A DNA stretch of 64,000 nt from NCBI GenBank assembly GCA_046518185.1, contig JBKGRZ010000001.1, forward strand, positions 1,612,001 through 1,676,000. The letters are read 5' to 3'. Below the pieces are notes generated by a model. The model saw nothing but the letters and a program-made list of their open reading frames with translations, ran no database searches and had not been told where the DNA came from. Origin of the DNA: Scandinavium vulneris_A. GTDB taxonomy: Bacteria > Pseudomonadota > Gammaproteobacteria > Enterobacterales > Enterobacteriaceae. Below, piece by piece: positions 1 to 9,157 of this stretch; positions within the stretch are counted from its first letter, which is position 1; each line of letters starts with the position of its first letter. The position numbers were made by a program, and so were the translations under genes.

Positions 1-993
1 GCGCACCACCCGTTCAAGTTCATCTTCCATTCCCTCCGGCAGGTCCGGACGAGGCTGGAGGAAATCCTCGAAATCCGCCGCCGAAAATACCAGCATTTCC
101 CCGGCACCGTTGGCACGATAAAAATCGGTACCCTGCCCCGGCTTGAGCATGTCGGTCCAGCGTTCGAAGTCGTCGAGTTCCTGTTTCGGTCGCTGGGTAA
201 ACAGGTTATAGGCAATGCGCACCGTCATTTGGCCTTTGGCGTGTAGCTCATCAATCACCTGATAATCTTCCGGGTAGTTCTGGAAACCGCCCCCGGCGTC
301 AATGGCGCTGGTCAGGCCAAGCCGATTCAATTCACGCATAAACTGACGGGTCGAATTGATCTGCATCTCCAGCGGTAGCTTCGGCCCCTTCGCCAACGTT
401 GAATAGAGGATCATCGCATTCGGCTTCGCCACCAGCATCCCGGTCGGATTACCGTTTTTATCACGCACAATTTCGCCCCCGGCCGGATCGGGTGTGTCTT
501 TGGTGTACCCCACCGCCTTCAACGCCGCGCGGTTTAACAGGGCGCGATCGTACAGATGCAGCACAAATACCGGCGTATCCGGCGCGGCATCGTTCAGCTC
601 TTCAAGGGTCGGCATTCGCCGCTCGGCAAACTGAAACTCGCTCCAGCCGCCAACGACGCGAACCCACTGCGGGGACGGCGTCCTGTCGGCCTGCTCCTTC
701 AGCATTCGCAGCGCATCGGCAACCGAAGGCACACCTTCCCAGCGCAGTTCCAGGTTGTAGTTCAGACCGCCGCGAATCAGGTGCAGATGCGAATCGTTAA
801 GGCCAGGGATCGCCGTATGCCCTTTGAGATCGACAATCTGCGTGCCGTCTGCGGCATAACGCATGATCTGTTCGTGGCTGCCGGTCGCGAGGATCTTACC
901 CTCGGCGATCGCCACTGCTTCCGCCAGGGGGTTGTGCCGATCGAGCGTATGAATATCACCGTGGGTCAGGATCAGTGTGGCATGTTGAGACAT
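1..993 (-). CDS. YtcJ-like amidohydrolase, N-terminal 331 residues (gene runs off the left edge)
   Basis: The open frame starts at the ATG at 993 and is still open at base 1, so the C-terminus lies outside the window. The product resembles the amidohydrolase-3/YtcJ group of metal-dependent hydrolases. Near residue 65 it has the phrase AIPGLNDSHLHLIRGG, with the HxH metal-ligand motif of the TIM-barrel amidohydrolases. No signal peptide is visible, so it is probably cytoplasmic. It starts 20 bases after the monooxygenase gene and in the same direction, so it is the third gene of an operon with the isochorismatase-like hydrolase. Substrate unknown; YtcJ relatives act on amide or carbamate bonds, but that is family knowledge, not seen here. 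Confidence 0.8.
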   Translation of the reverse strand, partial: MSQHATLILTHGDIHTLDRHNPLAEAVAIAEGKILATGSHEQIMRYAADGTQIVDLKGHTAIPGLNDSHLHLIRGGLNYNLELRWEGVPSVADALRMLKEQADRTPSPQWVRVVGGWSEFQFAERRMPTLEELNDAAPDTPVFVLHLYDRALLNRAALKAVGYTKDTPDPAGGEIVRDKNGNPTGMLVAKPNAMILYSTLAKGPKLPLEMQINSTRQFMRELNRLGLTSAIDAGGGFQNYPEDYQVIDELHAKGQMTVRIAYNLFTQRPKQELDDFERWTDMLKPGQGTDFYRANGAGEMLVFSAADFEDFLQPRPDLPEGMEDELERVVR

Positions 994-1013
994 AGAGAAC
1001 TCCTCAAACTGGC

Positions 1014-1559
1014 TCAGGCTTTTTTAAGCCAGCCAGCGAAAATTCGGGTAACGATGGGCATCCAGAACCAGACGACCAACGCCACTACGCAGGCATCATT
1101 GATCAGATGCAGAAGCAAAGAACCTTTCAGGCTCGGGAGCAGTGCTCCGGTGATGTGAGGCACCAGGTTCGTACTCGGGAATATCACCAGCAGGGTTATC
1201 AGAAACTGCTTCCAGCGCTTGGGCTGACGTATGTGGGGGGCTGGCGGGGTGAACCAAAACGCGGCCTCGGTGCGCACTTCGGTACGATCGCCCTCAGCCA
1301 GGAGCGGCGTAATCTCATCCACTAATCGCTGGCGGGTTTCCGACTGGGTCCAACCGTAAAGGTGTTCGAGGGTGTCGAAGCGGATGACGATATTCCACAT
1401 TCCTTGCCCGTCGACGGGGCGAATCACATTCGCGCCGAGATGGCCCGGATACTCCGCGGCCACGGGCATTATTTTGCCGAGCCACGCTTCATAGGCCGCG
1501 CCGTCTTCAGGCCGCAGTGCATGGGTGATAACCAACGTCACATGTTTTTGTTGCGTCAT
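1014..1559 (-). CDS. antibiotic-biosynthesis-monooxygenase (ABM) domain protein with C-terminal membrane tail
   Basis: 181 residues from the ATG at 1559; longer starts lack similarity. Residues 1-100 look like a ferredoxin-like ABM domain (a VTLVITHALRPEDGAAYEAW-type opening). The C-terminal part carries two hydrophobic segments, about residues 112-130 and 145-168, so the protein is likely anchored in the inner membrane with the ABM domain in the cytoplasm. ABM proteins include small heme- or cofactor-free monooxygenases and many of unknown role. It sits 52 bases after the YcaC-like hydrolase gene and 20 before the amidohydrolase gene, which suggests one transcript. The substrate is not known. 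Confidence 0.75.
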   Translation of the reverse strand: MTQQKHVTLVITHALRPEDGAAYEAWLGKIMPVAAEYPGHLGANVIRPVDGQGMWNIVIRFDTLEHLYGWTQSETRQRLVDEITPLLAEGDRTEVRTEAAFWFTPPAPHIRQPKRWKQFLITLLVIFPSTNLVPHITGALLPSLKGSLLLHLINDACVVALVVWFWMPIVTRIFAGWLKKA

Positions 1560-1611
1560 GGTGAAAGGTTCCTGCAAGTGCAAACAGGCGGGCGAGCGCC
1601 CGCCGCCAGCG

Positions 1612-2253
1612 TTACGCTTTACGTTCAGGCGCACCGTGTACCAGCGTGTAGGCGTAATCGACCCCCATGCCATACGCGCCGCTGTGTTCGCGTACCAGGT
1701 CCATTACCGCGTCGTAGGTGCCTTTGCGTGACCAGTCGCGCTGGTACTCAAGCAGCACCTGCTGCCAGGTGACCGGGACCGCACCTGCCTGCACCATTCG
1801 GTCGATCGCACGTTCGTGGGCATCGACTGACGTCCCACCGGACGTGTCGGTCACCACATAGACCTCAAAGCCTTCGTCCAGCGCCATTAACGCCGGGAAC
1901 GTCAGACAGACTTCAGTCCACAGGGCAGAAATGATGAGTTTTTTTCGCCCGGTAGCTTTCACCGCCTTCACGAAGGCTTCATCTTCCCAGGAGTTCATTG
2001 AGGTACGTTCAATCGGTTTGACATCCGGATGCACCGCCAGCAGTTCGGGCCAGATATATCCGCTAAAACTTTTAGTTTCTACCGAGGTATAAATCACCGG
2101 GACATTAAATATCTTCCCGGCTTTGGCGAGCGCCACGGTATTATTTTTCAGCGTCTGGCGGTCAATATTCGCCACGCCGAAAGACATTTGCGGCTGATGA
2201 TCGATAAAAATAAGCGTAGAATTTTGAGGGTCAATCAGTTCACGAATAGACAT
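1612..2253 (-). CDS. isochorismatase-fold hydrolase, YcaC-like
   Basis: 213 residues, the usual size for the YcaC branch of the isochorismatase (cysteine hydrolase) superfamily. The opening LIFIDHQPQM gives the catalytic Asp (D18). R83 stands where YcaC has an Arg instead of the Lys seen in nicotinamidases, and C116 in ALWTEVCLTFPAL is the nucleophile. Strings such as FVKAVKATG and EGFEVYVVTD match E. coli YcaC closely. It is first in a minus-strand operon with the ABM protein and the amidohydrolase; the 200 bases upstream, between it and malZ, are AT-rich and probably hold its promoter. The physiological substrate of this branch is unknown. Confidence 0.8.
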   Translation of the reverse strand: MSIRELIDPQNSTLIFIDHQPQMSFGVANIDRQTLKNNTVALAKAGKIFNVPVIYTSVETKSFSGYIWPELLAVHPDVKPIERTSMNSWEDEAFVKAVKATGRKKLIISALWTEVCLTFPALMALDEGFEVYVVTDTSGGTSVDAHERAIDRMVQAGAVPVTWQQVLLEYQRDWSRKGTYDAVMDLVREHSGAYGMGVDYAYTLVHGAPERKA

Positions 2254-2453
2254 GAATACACCTTACAATCAATGTGTTAAAGGGATATTTCTTTGTGTGC
2301 TATATGCGATCGGGCCCGAATTGATAAAGCAAATTGAGTATAGCGAGGATTGACGACAGGGATATTAAAGATATTTGTTCGCTCTATTGAAATTAACCGA
2401 ACGACACGGTTTTTATTTTGCGGCAGGCGTTAACGGCCCGCCGCAAATCAGAA

Positions 2454-4271
2454 TTAATTGCCGAACCACACGCTGGCAGAAATGGCGGGTAACGTCAGCA
2501 CATCATCCTGCAACGTGCCTTTACCTTCTTTAAGCTGCCACTCTTTAACCGCCAACAGCGGAGACGCATCGAGTACCACTTCGCACGCTTCGCCCCGATT
2601 AATCGCCACCAGTACCCGCTGCTGTTTCAGCACCCGGACAAACACCACCACGTTATCTTCGGCATAAATCACCTGACAGCCGCCGCGGCGCAAGGCCTGC
2701 GTCCGGTGGCGCAGTTTGGTCATCCGCTGATACAGCGCCAGCAAATCCAGATCCTGCTGCGCTTTGTTCCACGGGAACGGCTTGCGGCAGAACGGATCGT
2801 TATTGCCATCCAACCCCACTTCGTCACCGTAATAAATGCACGGTACGCCGGGCCAGGTAAACAGCCAGACGACCGCCAGCGGCAGGCGTGCCACGTCTTT
2901 GCCCAGCAGCGATTTAAAGCGAGCGGTATCGTGACTGTCGAGCTGATTGAACATCCGCAGCTGCTGCTGATGCGACAGGCTGGCGCGGTAGTTATCCATC
3001 CACGCCATGCAGGTTTGGGCGTCGATCATCTGTGGATCGTAGGAAATATCGGTATTGGCGAGGAAGCCCCACAGCGGGAAGGTGAAACCGCGATAGTTCA
3101 TCGCCGCGTCTTCCGCATCGGCCTGTAGCCACTGGCGCGCATCACCGAAATGCTCGCCCAGAATATAGGCTTCCGGCTGCGTCTCTTTTGCCGCTTTGGT
3201 GATGCCGGTAATGTGCTGCAGGTTATTGCGCGCCCCGCCTGCTTCCCCGAGCATATGCACCACGTCGAGCCGCCAGCCATCCATGCCCCACGGCGCTTTC
3301 AGCCAGTGGCGCACGATGCTGTCTTCGCCGCGATACACTTCATTAATCAGCGTTTCCGAACTGAAATCCAGCTTCGGCAGACTGGCATAGCCGAGCCAGT
3401 CCAGCGCCTGCCCTTCTTCGGAGAAACTGTACCAGTCCCGCCAGTGCGAGGACGGATTGTGGCACGCGCCATCGGTGCCACGATTGTGTCGGTCAAACCA
3501 GGCGTGCGAATCACCGCTGTGGTTGAACACGCCGTCGAGCACCAGCCGCATCCCTTCCCGCCGCGTATTATGGCGCAGCCGTAGCAAGGCCTGATCGCCG
3601 CCAAACTGCGGATCGACGTGACGATAATCTTCAGTGTCGTATTTATGCACGCTGGGAGCGACAAACACCGGGTTGAGATACAGCGCGGTCACGCCGAGCT
3701 TTTTCAGGTACGGCAGCTTTTCACTGATCCCATCGAGGTCGCCACCGTAGAATGTCGACCCGCCCGCTTCGGCGGTAAGCGGTTCATCCCAGTCACGCAG
3801 CACGATGTCGCGCCCGGCGGCGTGGTGATAATACACATTATCCTGTTCGGCGCTGCGCGGTTCGGTACGGGCAAAGCGGTCAGGGAAAATCTGGTAAAAC
3901 ACCTGATCGGCAACCCACTGCGGGCCGTCATCGGGTACGTCGACCGCAAACTGCTCCAGACGCGCGGGGGGAAAACGGCTAAATCCCTGCGGGGTAAACC
4001 AGCTCTGGCGATTTTCCCAGAGCAATTTGAAGCTATAACGGCGGCGTACCTGACCGCTGCTTAAATCGATTTCCGCCCGCCAGGCGGTGATGCCCGGGGA
4101 GGGTTCGCTGCGCAGACGATGCATCGGCAGCGTAATTTCCTCATTATCTTCTTCCGCCCGCAGCGTTACCCGCAGCGGCGGCGTCTCACCGCTCAGCCAC
4201 AGCGTAATCGCCAGTCGGTCCTGCTGCTGTTTCAGGAACGGTGCAACAGGAAGATGCCATGCCTTCAACAT
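2454..4271 (-). CDS. malZ: maltodextrin glucosidase
   Basis: Cytoplasmic GH13 enzyme that removes glucose from the reducing end of maltodextrins. It is about 605 residues, as in E. coli, and similar throughout. An N-terminal beta domain (about 1-110) is followed by the catalytic barrel: GMRLVLDGVFNHSG (conserved region I), DGWRLDVVHM (catalytic Asp), ILGEHFGDAR (acid/base Glu) and NQLDSHDTARF (region IV). The ATG at 4271 is preferred because the GGGG ribosome site lies 7 bases before it. An ATG at 4277, which adds two residues, is too close to that site. Two MalT-like boxes lie upstream at 4350-4372. In E. coli malZ adjoins proY; here three genes intervene. Confidence 0.95.
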   Translation of the reverse strand: MLKAWHLPVAPFLKQQQDRLAITLWLSGETPPLRVTLRAEEDNEEITLPMHRLRSEPSPGITAWRAEIDLSSGQVRRRYSFKLLWENRQSWFTPQGFSRFPPARLEQFAVDVPDDGPQWVADQVFYQIFPDRFARTEPRSAEQDNVYYHHAAGRDIVLRDWDEPLTAEAGGSTFYGGDLDGISEKLPYLKKLGVTALYLNPVFVAPSVHKYDTEDYRHVDPQFGGDQALLRLRHNTRREGMRLVLDGVFNHSGDSHAWFDRHNRGTDGACHNPSSHWRDWYSFSEEGQALDWLGYASLPKLDFSSETLINEVYRGEDSIVRHWLKAPWGMDGWRLDVVHMLGEAGGARNNLQHITGITKAAKETQPEAYILGEHFGDARQWLQADAEDAAMNYRGFTFPLWGFLANTDISYDPQMIDAQTCMAWMDNYRASLSHQQQLRMFNQLDSHDTARFKSLLGKDVARLPLAVVWLFTWPGVPCIYYGDEVGLDGNNDPFCRKPFPWNKAQQDLDLLALYQRMTKLRHRTQALRRGGCQVIYAEDNVVVFVRVLKQQRVLVAINRGEACEVVLDASPLLAVKEWQLKEGKGTLQDDVLTLPAISASVWFGN

Positions 4272-4349
4272 CGTCATTCCCCTTTGTTCAAAATGCGGTC
4301 ACCATGCCACAGTCAGGCTGCATTCGACTCATCATTATGACGTTAATTC

Positions 4350-4372
4350 GGGGAGGATGTCGGGGGATGAGC
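4350..4372. promoter_or_regulatory. two putative MalT boxes upstream of malZ
   Basis: GGGGAGGATG at 4350-4359 and GGGGATGAGC at 4363-4372 resemble the MalT site GGGGA(T/G)GAGG, the second in nine of ten bases. They lie 80-100 bases before malZ, which is a MalT-activated gene in E. coli. The region is shared with the divergent LysR gene. Spacing and function are inferred. Confidence 0.55.
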
Positions 4373-4448
4373 ACTCCAGATTGACACAAATTTACGATAC
4401 ACTGTTGTTACTCAGTTGTTATATCCGTTGCGACAGAAGAGATGCGCA

Positions 4449-5342
4449 GTGCCTAATTTCGATTTACAGGACCTCTACGCCTTTACGGCGTTATGCGAAC
4501 ACGGCAGCTTTCGCTTCGCGGCGGAGGCGATTTGCATTTCGCAGTCGGCGCTCAGTCGCCGTATTGAAAAACTGGAGTCGGCGCTGGGCGTGCGCCTGTT
4601 CGACCGCACCACCCGCAGCGTGACGCTGACCCAGGTAGGCCGGACCTTTGCCCCGCGAGCCCAGCAGCTACTGAATGATTTTGACGATGCGCTAAGCGGC
4701 ATCAGCGACCAGATGTTTTATGGCAGCGGCATTGTGACCGTGGCCTGCATCCCTTCCGCCGCCTATTACTTTATGCCTAAAGTGATCGCGCAGTTTCGCC
4801 GTCGGTTTGCCAAAGCACGCATCAAACTGGTGGATACCAGCGCCGGGAACGTCTATTCCGCCGTGCATAACCGACAAGCCGATTTTGGCCTCAGCTTTCT
4901 CTCCAGCGCGGAATCAGACCTGACGTTTATGCCGCTGGTGGACGAAACCTATCAACTGGTCTGTCACCAGGACCACCCTTTCGCGCAGCTTCCCTCGCTG
5001 AGCTGGCAGGACTTTTTTAACGCCGACTATATCTGGCTCAATAAATCTTCTGGCAACCGGCATTTGCTCGATCAGGCACTGGTCGATATCCCCGTGCGAC
5101 GCCCGGCGGTGTGCGAAACGCGCCACGTGACCACGATGATTGGGATGGTTGAAGCTGGGCTGGGGGTTGCCGCCGTGCCATCCATGGCGTTCCCTGAGGG
5201 CGGGCATTCTTCGCTGGTGCTCAAACCGTTGATCGACCCGATGATTAAACGTCAGGTCGGATTGATCAAAAAAGCGGGTGTTACCCTCTCGCCGCTGGCA
5301 AGCGAGCTGGAGACGATCATTACCGGGCTGTTTCTGCCGTAG
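4449..5342 (+). CDS. LysR-family transcriptional regulator
   Basis: 297 residues from the GTG at 4449, giving VPNFDLQDLYAFTALCEHGS, the standard LysR opening. The winged helix-turn-helix covers about residues 5-65 (FRFAAEAICISQSALSRRIEKLE) and the effector domain about 90-297. It lies divergent to malZ and convergent with the broken binding-protein gene, whose end it overlaps by 23 bases. The CitA/TcuC-type symporter beyond suggests it may control tricarboxylate uptake, as TcuR does in Salmonella, but this is inferred from position. Confidence 0.8.
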   Translation: MPNFDLQDLYAFTALCEHGSFRFAAEAICISQSALSRRIEKLESALGVRLFDRTTRSVTLTQVGRTFAPRAQQLLNDFDDALSGISDQMFYGSGIVTVACIPSAAYYFMPKVIAQFRRRFAKARIKLVDTSAGNVYSAVHNRQADFGLSFLSSAESDLTFMPLVDETYQLVCHQDHPFAQLPSLSWQDFFNADYIWLNKSSGNRHLLDQALVDIPVRRPAVCETRHVTTMIGMVEAGLGVAAVPSMAFPEGGHSSLVLKPLIDPMIKRQVGLIKKAGVTLSPLASELETIITGLFLP

Positions 5343-6108
5343 CGGTTAAGGTATCCAGACCGGTCTCACGGATCGTGGCCTGCACCTGCGGCGAGGCCAG
5401 ATAGCGCAACAGCTGCCGGGCGTCAGCCTGATGAGCGGACCCGGCCACGGCAGCCCCGGCAAAGCGGGTGACATACTGCACCGATTCAGGAATGCGTCCC
5501 ACAAACACAGCCCCTTTAACCGGGAGCAGTTCACTCACCTGCTGAAACCCCACGGCATAATCACCTTTCGCCACCACCTAGGCGACGGGGATTTTTTCGA
5601 TCATTTTGGCCTTCTGCTGTACCAAATCGGCAATGTCTAACTGACTAAACAATTCCGTCTGGACGTAGCGCCCACTGGCGCTGTCGGAATAAGCGATCGA
5701 CCTGGCGTGAAGCAATGTCGCTTTCAGGGCCTCGACGGTGCTGATATCCGGTTTTACCGCGCCTTCGCGGACCACCATTCCAATGCGCGAATCCGCCAAT
5801 TCTTCCCGGCTCCCCGGCGCTATTTTTCCTGTTTGCTGGAGCTTATCCAGCGCATAGCCCACCATGATCACCGCATCCGCCGTTTGCCCCTCCGCCAGTC
5901 GACGAGGAATCGCTTCCGGGGAGTTCCCCATCGACGGGCCATGAATGATACGTACCGTATCGCCGGTTGCGGCTTCGTACTGCGGGGCCAGTTTATCCAG
6001 CGCCGCCGAAAAACCGCCGGAAATCATCACCGTAATCTCTGTAGCATTCACCGTCAGGCTGGCGTTTCCCGCCAGCGCAACCGCGACCCATAGCGTCAGT
6101 CTATTCAT
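5320..6108 (-). pseudogene. periplasmic substrate-binding protein (ModA-like fold), interrupted by in-frame TAG
   Basis: Two segments of one frame are separated only by a TAG at 5578-5580. The first (from ATG 6108) has a signal peptide ending about residue 23 (GNASLTVNATEI) and the lobe typical of molybdate-binding-like proteins (TVMISGGFSAALDKLAP). The second continues directly with VVAKGDYAVGFQQVSELLPV and runs to TAA at 5320. Together they would give about 262 residues, the normal family size, so nothing else is missing. The codon before the stop is GCC (Ala) and the one after is GTG (Val); GAG or CAG would need one change. No ABC permease or ATPase is adjacent. It lies 11 bases after the symporter gene, in one operon. 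It could be a recent nonsense mutation, a sequencing error or suppressible. Confidence 0.8.
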
Positions 6109-6119
6109 GATGCGGTGCC

Positions 6120-7427
6120 TTAATTGAATGATTTTTGGGTGTTCCAGCTATGGCTGGACGCACGGTGATAGAGATACAGGGTGGCAAGCAGGGCGCAGAT
6201 TGCCGCGAAGCTCATCCAGTAGCCGGGGGCCGCTTTATCGCCGGTAAACTGTATCAGGGCGGTGGATATCGCAGGCGTGAAGCCACCAAAAATGGCGGTC
6301 GCCAGGCTGTATGCCAGTGAAAATCCGGCCACCCTCACTTCGGCAGGCATAATTTCAGTCAGCGCCGGGATCATCGCCCCGTTGTACAAGCCATAGATAA
6401 ACGACAGCCACAGCAGAACCGCCAACATCATGCCGAAACTCGGCGCATGGGCGAGCACGGTAAGCGCGGGCCAACTGGTGAAAATAGCCAGCAGCGTCAT
6501 CGCCACCAGCACCGGTTTACGGCCAAATCGGTCTGAGATAGCGCCGCCAATCGGCAACCAAATGAAGTTTGAAATGGCGACCAGCAGCGTGACCAGCAGG
6601 CTATCGGAGGCGCTTAACAGCAGCACTTTTTTGCCAAACGTTGGCGCGTAAACGGTTATCAGATAGAACGCCGTGGTGGTCATTGCCACCATCAGCATAC
6701 CAGCCACCACCACGCGCCAGTTGGCCCACAGGGTTTTCAGCGCCTGGTTCAGCGGCAGATGCTCCTTGCGGGTGGCAAAGGCTTCCGTTTCCGTCAGTTG
6801 ACGACGCAGAACAAAAATAAACGGCACGATCAGGCAGCCAACCACGAACGGGATCCGCCATCCCCAGGCCTGTAGCGCCTCGGCCCCCATAAATTCGTTG
6901 AGTAAATAACCCAGCGAAGCCGCAACCACAATCGACACTTGCTGGCTGCCGGACTGCCAACTGGTGTAGAACCCTTTGCGGCCCGGGGTGGCAATTTCCG
7001 CCAGATACACCGACACCCCACCCAATTCCGCCCCGGCGGAGAAGCCCTGCAACAGCCGTCCGCACAGCACCAGGAACGGTGCCCACAGGCCAATCGTTTC
7101 ATAGCCGGGGATCAGCACAATCATAAAAGTGCCCGCCGCCATAATCGACAGCGTCACAATGAGCCCGCGACGGCGCCCGACTTTATCGATCCACGCCCCC
7201 AGCACCACCGCGCCAATCGGACGCATTAAGAATCCCGCGCCGAATACGGCAAAGGTCAGCATCAGCGAGGCGAACTCACTCTCCGCCGGAAAAAAGGTGT
7301 GGGCGATGTAGGTGGCATAAAAACCGAACAGGAAGAAATCGAACTGCTCGAGGAAGTTTCCCGAGGTGACGCGCAAAATCGCCAGGGCCTTCGCACGGAA
7401 CAGTGAAGTATCAGCAGTTACAGGCAT
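6120..7427 (-). CDS. MHS-family citrate/tricarballylate-type proton symporter
   Basis: 435 residues from the ATG at 7427, which has a GGAGGG ribosome site 5 bases upstream. It is a 12-segment major facilitator of the metabolite:H+ symporter group. The phrases VTSGNFLEQFDFFLFGFYAT, GAGFLMRPIGAVVLGAW, GFSAGAELGGVSVYLAEIA and DRFGRKPV match CitA/TcuC proteins of Citrobacter and Salmonella closely. It would import citrate, tricarballylate or a related tri-acid with protons across the inner membrane. The TcuA/TcuB oxidation genes found with Salmonella tcuC are absent. It lies upstream of the broken binding protein in one transcription unit, and a LysR gene is nearby. Exact substrate uncertain. Confidence 0.85.
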   Translation of the reverse strand: MPVTADTSLFRAKALAILRVTSGNFLEQFDFFLFGFYATYIAHTFFPAESEFASLMLTFAVFGAGFLMRPIGAVVLGAWIDKVGRRRGLIVTLSIMAAGTFMIVLIPGYETIGLWAPFLVLCGRLLQGFSAGAELGGVSVYLAEIATPGRKGFYTSWQSGSQQVSIVVAASLGYLLNEFMGAEALQAWGWRIPFVVGCLIVPFIFVLRRQLTETEAFATRKEHLPLNQALKTLWANWRVVVAGMLMVAMTTTAFYLITVYAPTFGKKVLLLSASDSLLVTLLVAISNFIWLPIGGAISDRFGRKPVLVAMTLLAIFTSWPALTVLAHAPSFGMMLAVLLWLSFIYGLYNGAMIPALTEIMPAEVRVAGFSLAYSLATAIFGGFTPAISTALIQFTGDKAAPGYWMSFAAICALLATLYLYHRASSHSWNTQKSFN

Positions 7428-7673
7428 CTCGCCCTCCGTAATCAATAAAAAATTAACATATTTAACTTTTAATCAACCATGAGAGTGCGCTATCTGCTGC
7501 CCGCGCATAAGTGCATTTCCCGCATCTATTCATGTGCAGGACGCATCAATAGCGGTCAAAAAAGCGCTTAAGCGAGGAATTACTGTGCGAATGAGTGAAA
7601 AACAACCGATCGGGGCGGATCGCTATTTGTGATTGAAGACACGTTTCAGGGGGAGAGGTGAGGCGATAAACAT

Positions 7674-7699
7674 CCCGACGGCGACAGATTGCCGCCGGG
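7674..7699 (-). terminator. possible terminator after proY
   Basis: CCCGaCGGC and GCCGcCGGG pair across a short loop just beyond the proY stop. On the minus strand the stem is followed by only a modest T-rich stretch, so termination is likely but weak. Confidence 0.4.
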
Positions 7700-7710
7700 A
7701 GGAAAGATGA

Positions 7711-9081
7711 CTAAGCGAGGGCCCGCCGACGGTCGCGACGCACTTTAAACTGCCAGCCAATCAGCAGCAGCACAATCCACGCGAAGCCGACGTACAGTGA
7801 AATACGGGTGTCCGGATGCCAGCCAATCAGCACGATGATAAACACCAGGAACAGCAGGCCGACGAGGGTGGTGAACACCCCGCCCGGCACCTTAAACTTC
7901 AGATCTTTCACTTCTTCCGGCGATAGACGGCGACGGAACGCAATCTGTGACAGCAGGATCATGATCCACACCCAAACGGTGGCAAAGGTCGCCAGCGATG
8001 CGATCACCAGGAACACGTTCTCCGGCATGATGTAGTTCAGATACACCGCCAGCAACAGCGCCACGGTCATCACCGCCACGGTCACCCACGGCACGCCGCG
8101 ACGTGAGGTTTTGGCGAAGACCTTAGGCGCACTGCCCTGCTCCGCCATACCGTGCAGCATACGGCCTACGCCAAACACGTCGGAGTTAATCGCCGACAGT
8201 GAGGCGGTCAGTACCACGAAGTTGAGGATGCTTGCGGCAAAGGTGATGCCCATATGCTGGAAGGTCATTACGAACGGGCTGCCGTTGGTGCCGACCTGAT
8301 TCCACGGATAAATCGACATGATCACGAACAGCGTCCCGACGTAAAACACCAGGATACGCATCGGCACCGAGTTAATCGCGCGCGGAATCGACTTCTCCGG
8401 ATCTTTGGCTTCACCGGCGGTGATGCCGATGATTTCAATCCCGCCGTAGGCAAACATCACCATTTGTAGCGACATCACCATCCCAAGCCAGCCGTTGCTA
8501 AAGAAGCCGCCGTTGCTCCACAAATTATGGATGCCGGTCGGCTGTCCACCGTTGCCAATCCCCCAAATGATGATGCCGAAACCGGCGACGATCATCACGA
8601 TGATGGTGGCGACTTTGAAGAACGAGAACCAGAATTCCAGTTCACCGAACACCTTAACGCTCATCAGGTTGATGGAGCAAATGAGCAGCACCACGCTCAG
8701 CACCCAAATCCAGTGCGGCACCGTCGGGAACCAGACGCCCATGTAAATACCGAACGCGGTCACATCGGCGATGGCCACGATCAGGATTTCGAAACAGTAG
8801 GTCCAGCCAGTGATATACCCTGCCAACGGGCCTAAGTTGTCCTGAGCATAGCGCGAGAACGAGCTGGCAGACGGGTTGTGCACTGACATTTCGCCGAGCG
8901 CACGCATGATGATGTAAGCGGCAACGCCGCCAATGAGGTACGCCAGCAGCACGCTGGGACCGGCCATTTTAATGGCGTCTGCCGAGCCATAAAAAAGACC
9001 GGTACCGATTGCCGATCCGAGCGCCATAAAGCGAATGTGACGGGCGGTAAGCCCACGCTTTAGCTTGTTATTGGTTTCCAT
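7711..9081 (-). CDS. proY: proline-specific APC permease
   Basis: 456 residues from the ATG at 9081 (METNNKLKRGL), against 457 in E. coli, with near-identity along most of the protein (ALGSAIGTGLFYGSADAIKM, YGGIEIIGITAGEAKDPEKS). It is an amino acid-polyamine-organocation superfamily transporter with 12 predicted membrane helices in the inner membrane. In Salmonella and E. coli ProY is described as a cryptic proline transporter, active when overexpressed. A strong hairpin lies between brnQ and proY, so expression may depend on read-through. Only 76 bases separate it from brnQ. Confidence 0.95.
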   Translation of the reverse strand: METNNKLKRGLTARHIRFMALGSAIGTGLFYGSADAIKMAGPSVLLAYLIGGVAAYIIMRALGEMSVHNPSASSFSRYAQDNLGPLAGYITGWTYCFEILIVAIADVTAFGIYMGVWFPTVPHWIWVLSVVLLICSINLMSVKVFGELEFWFSFFKVATIIVMIVAGFGIIIWGIGNGGQPTGIHNLWSNGGFFSNGWLGMVMSLQMVMFAYGGIEIIGITAGEAKDPEKSIPRAINSVPMRILVFYVGTLFVIMSIYPWNQVGTNGSPFVMTFQHMGITFAASILNFVVLTASLSAINSDVFGVGRMLHGMAEQGSAPKVFAKTSRRGVPWVTVAVMTVALLLAVYLNYIMPENVFLVIASLATFATVWVWIMILLSQIAFRRRLSPEEVKDLKFKVPGGVFTTLVGLLFLVFIIVLIGWHPDTRISLYVGFAWIVLLLIGWQFKVRRDRRRALA

Positions 9082-9100
9082 AAATTCCACTGCCTGTACA

Positions 9101-9135
9101 AAAAACAAAACCACGGAGCCGATGGCCCCGTGGTT
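9101..9135 (-). terminator. intrinsic terminator between brnQ and proY
   Basis: AACCACGGaGCC (9109-9120) pairs with GGCcCCGTGGTT (9124-9135) around GAT. On the minus strand the stem is followed by a T-rich run (complement of aaaaaacaaaa). It would stop most brnQ transcripts before proY. Confidence 0.75.
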
Positions 9136-9157
9136 AATTTCAATCCTCGCCCGCTAA

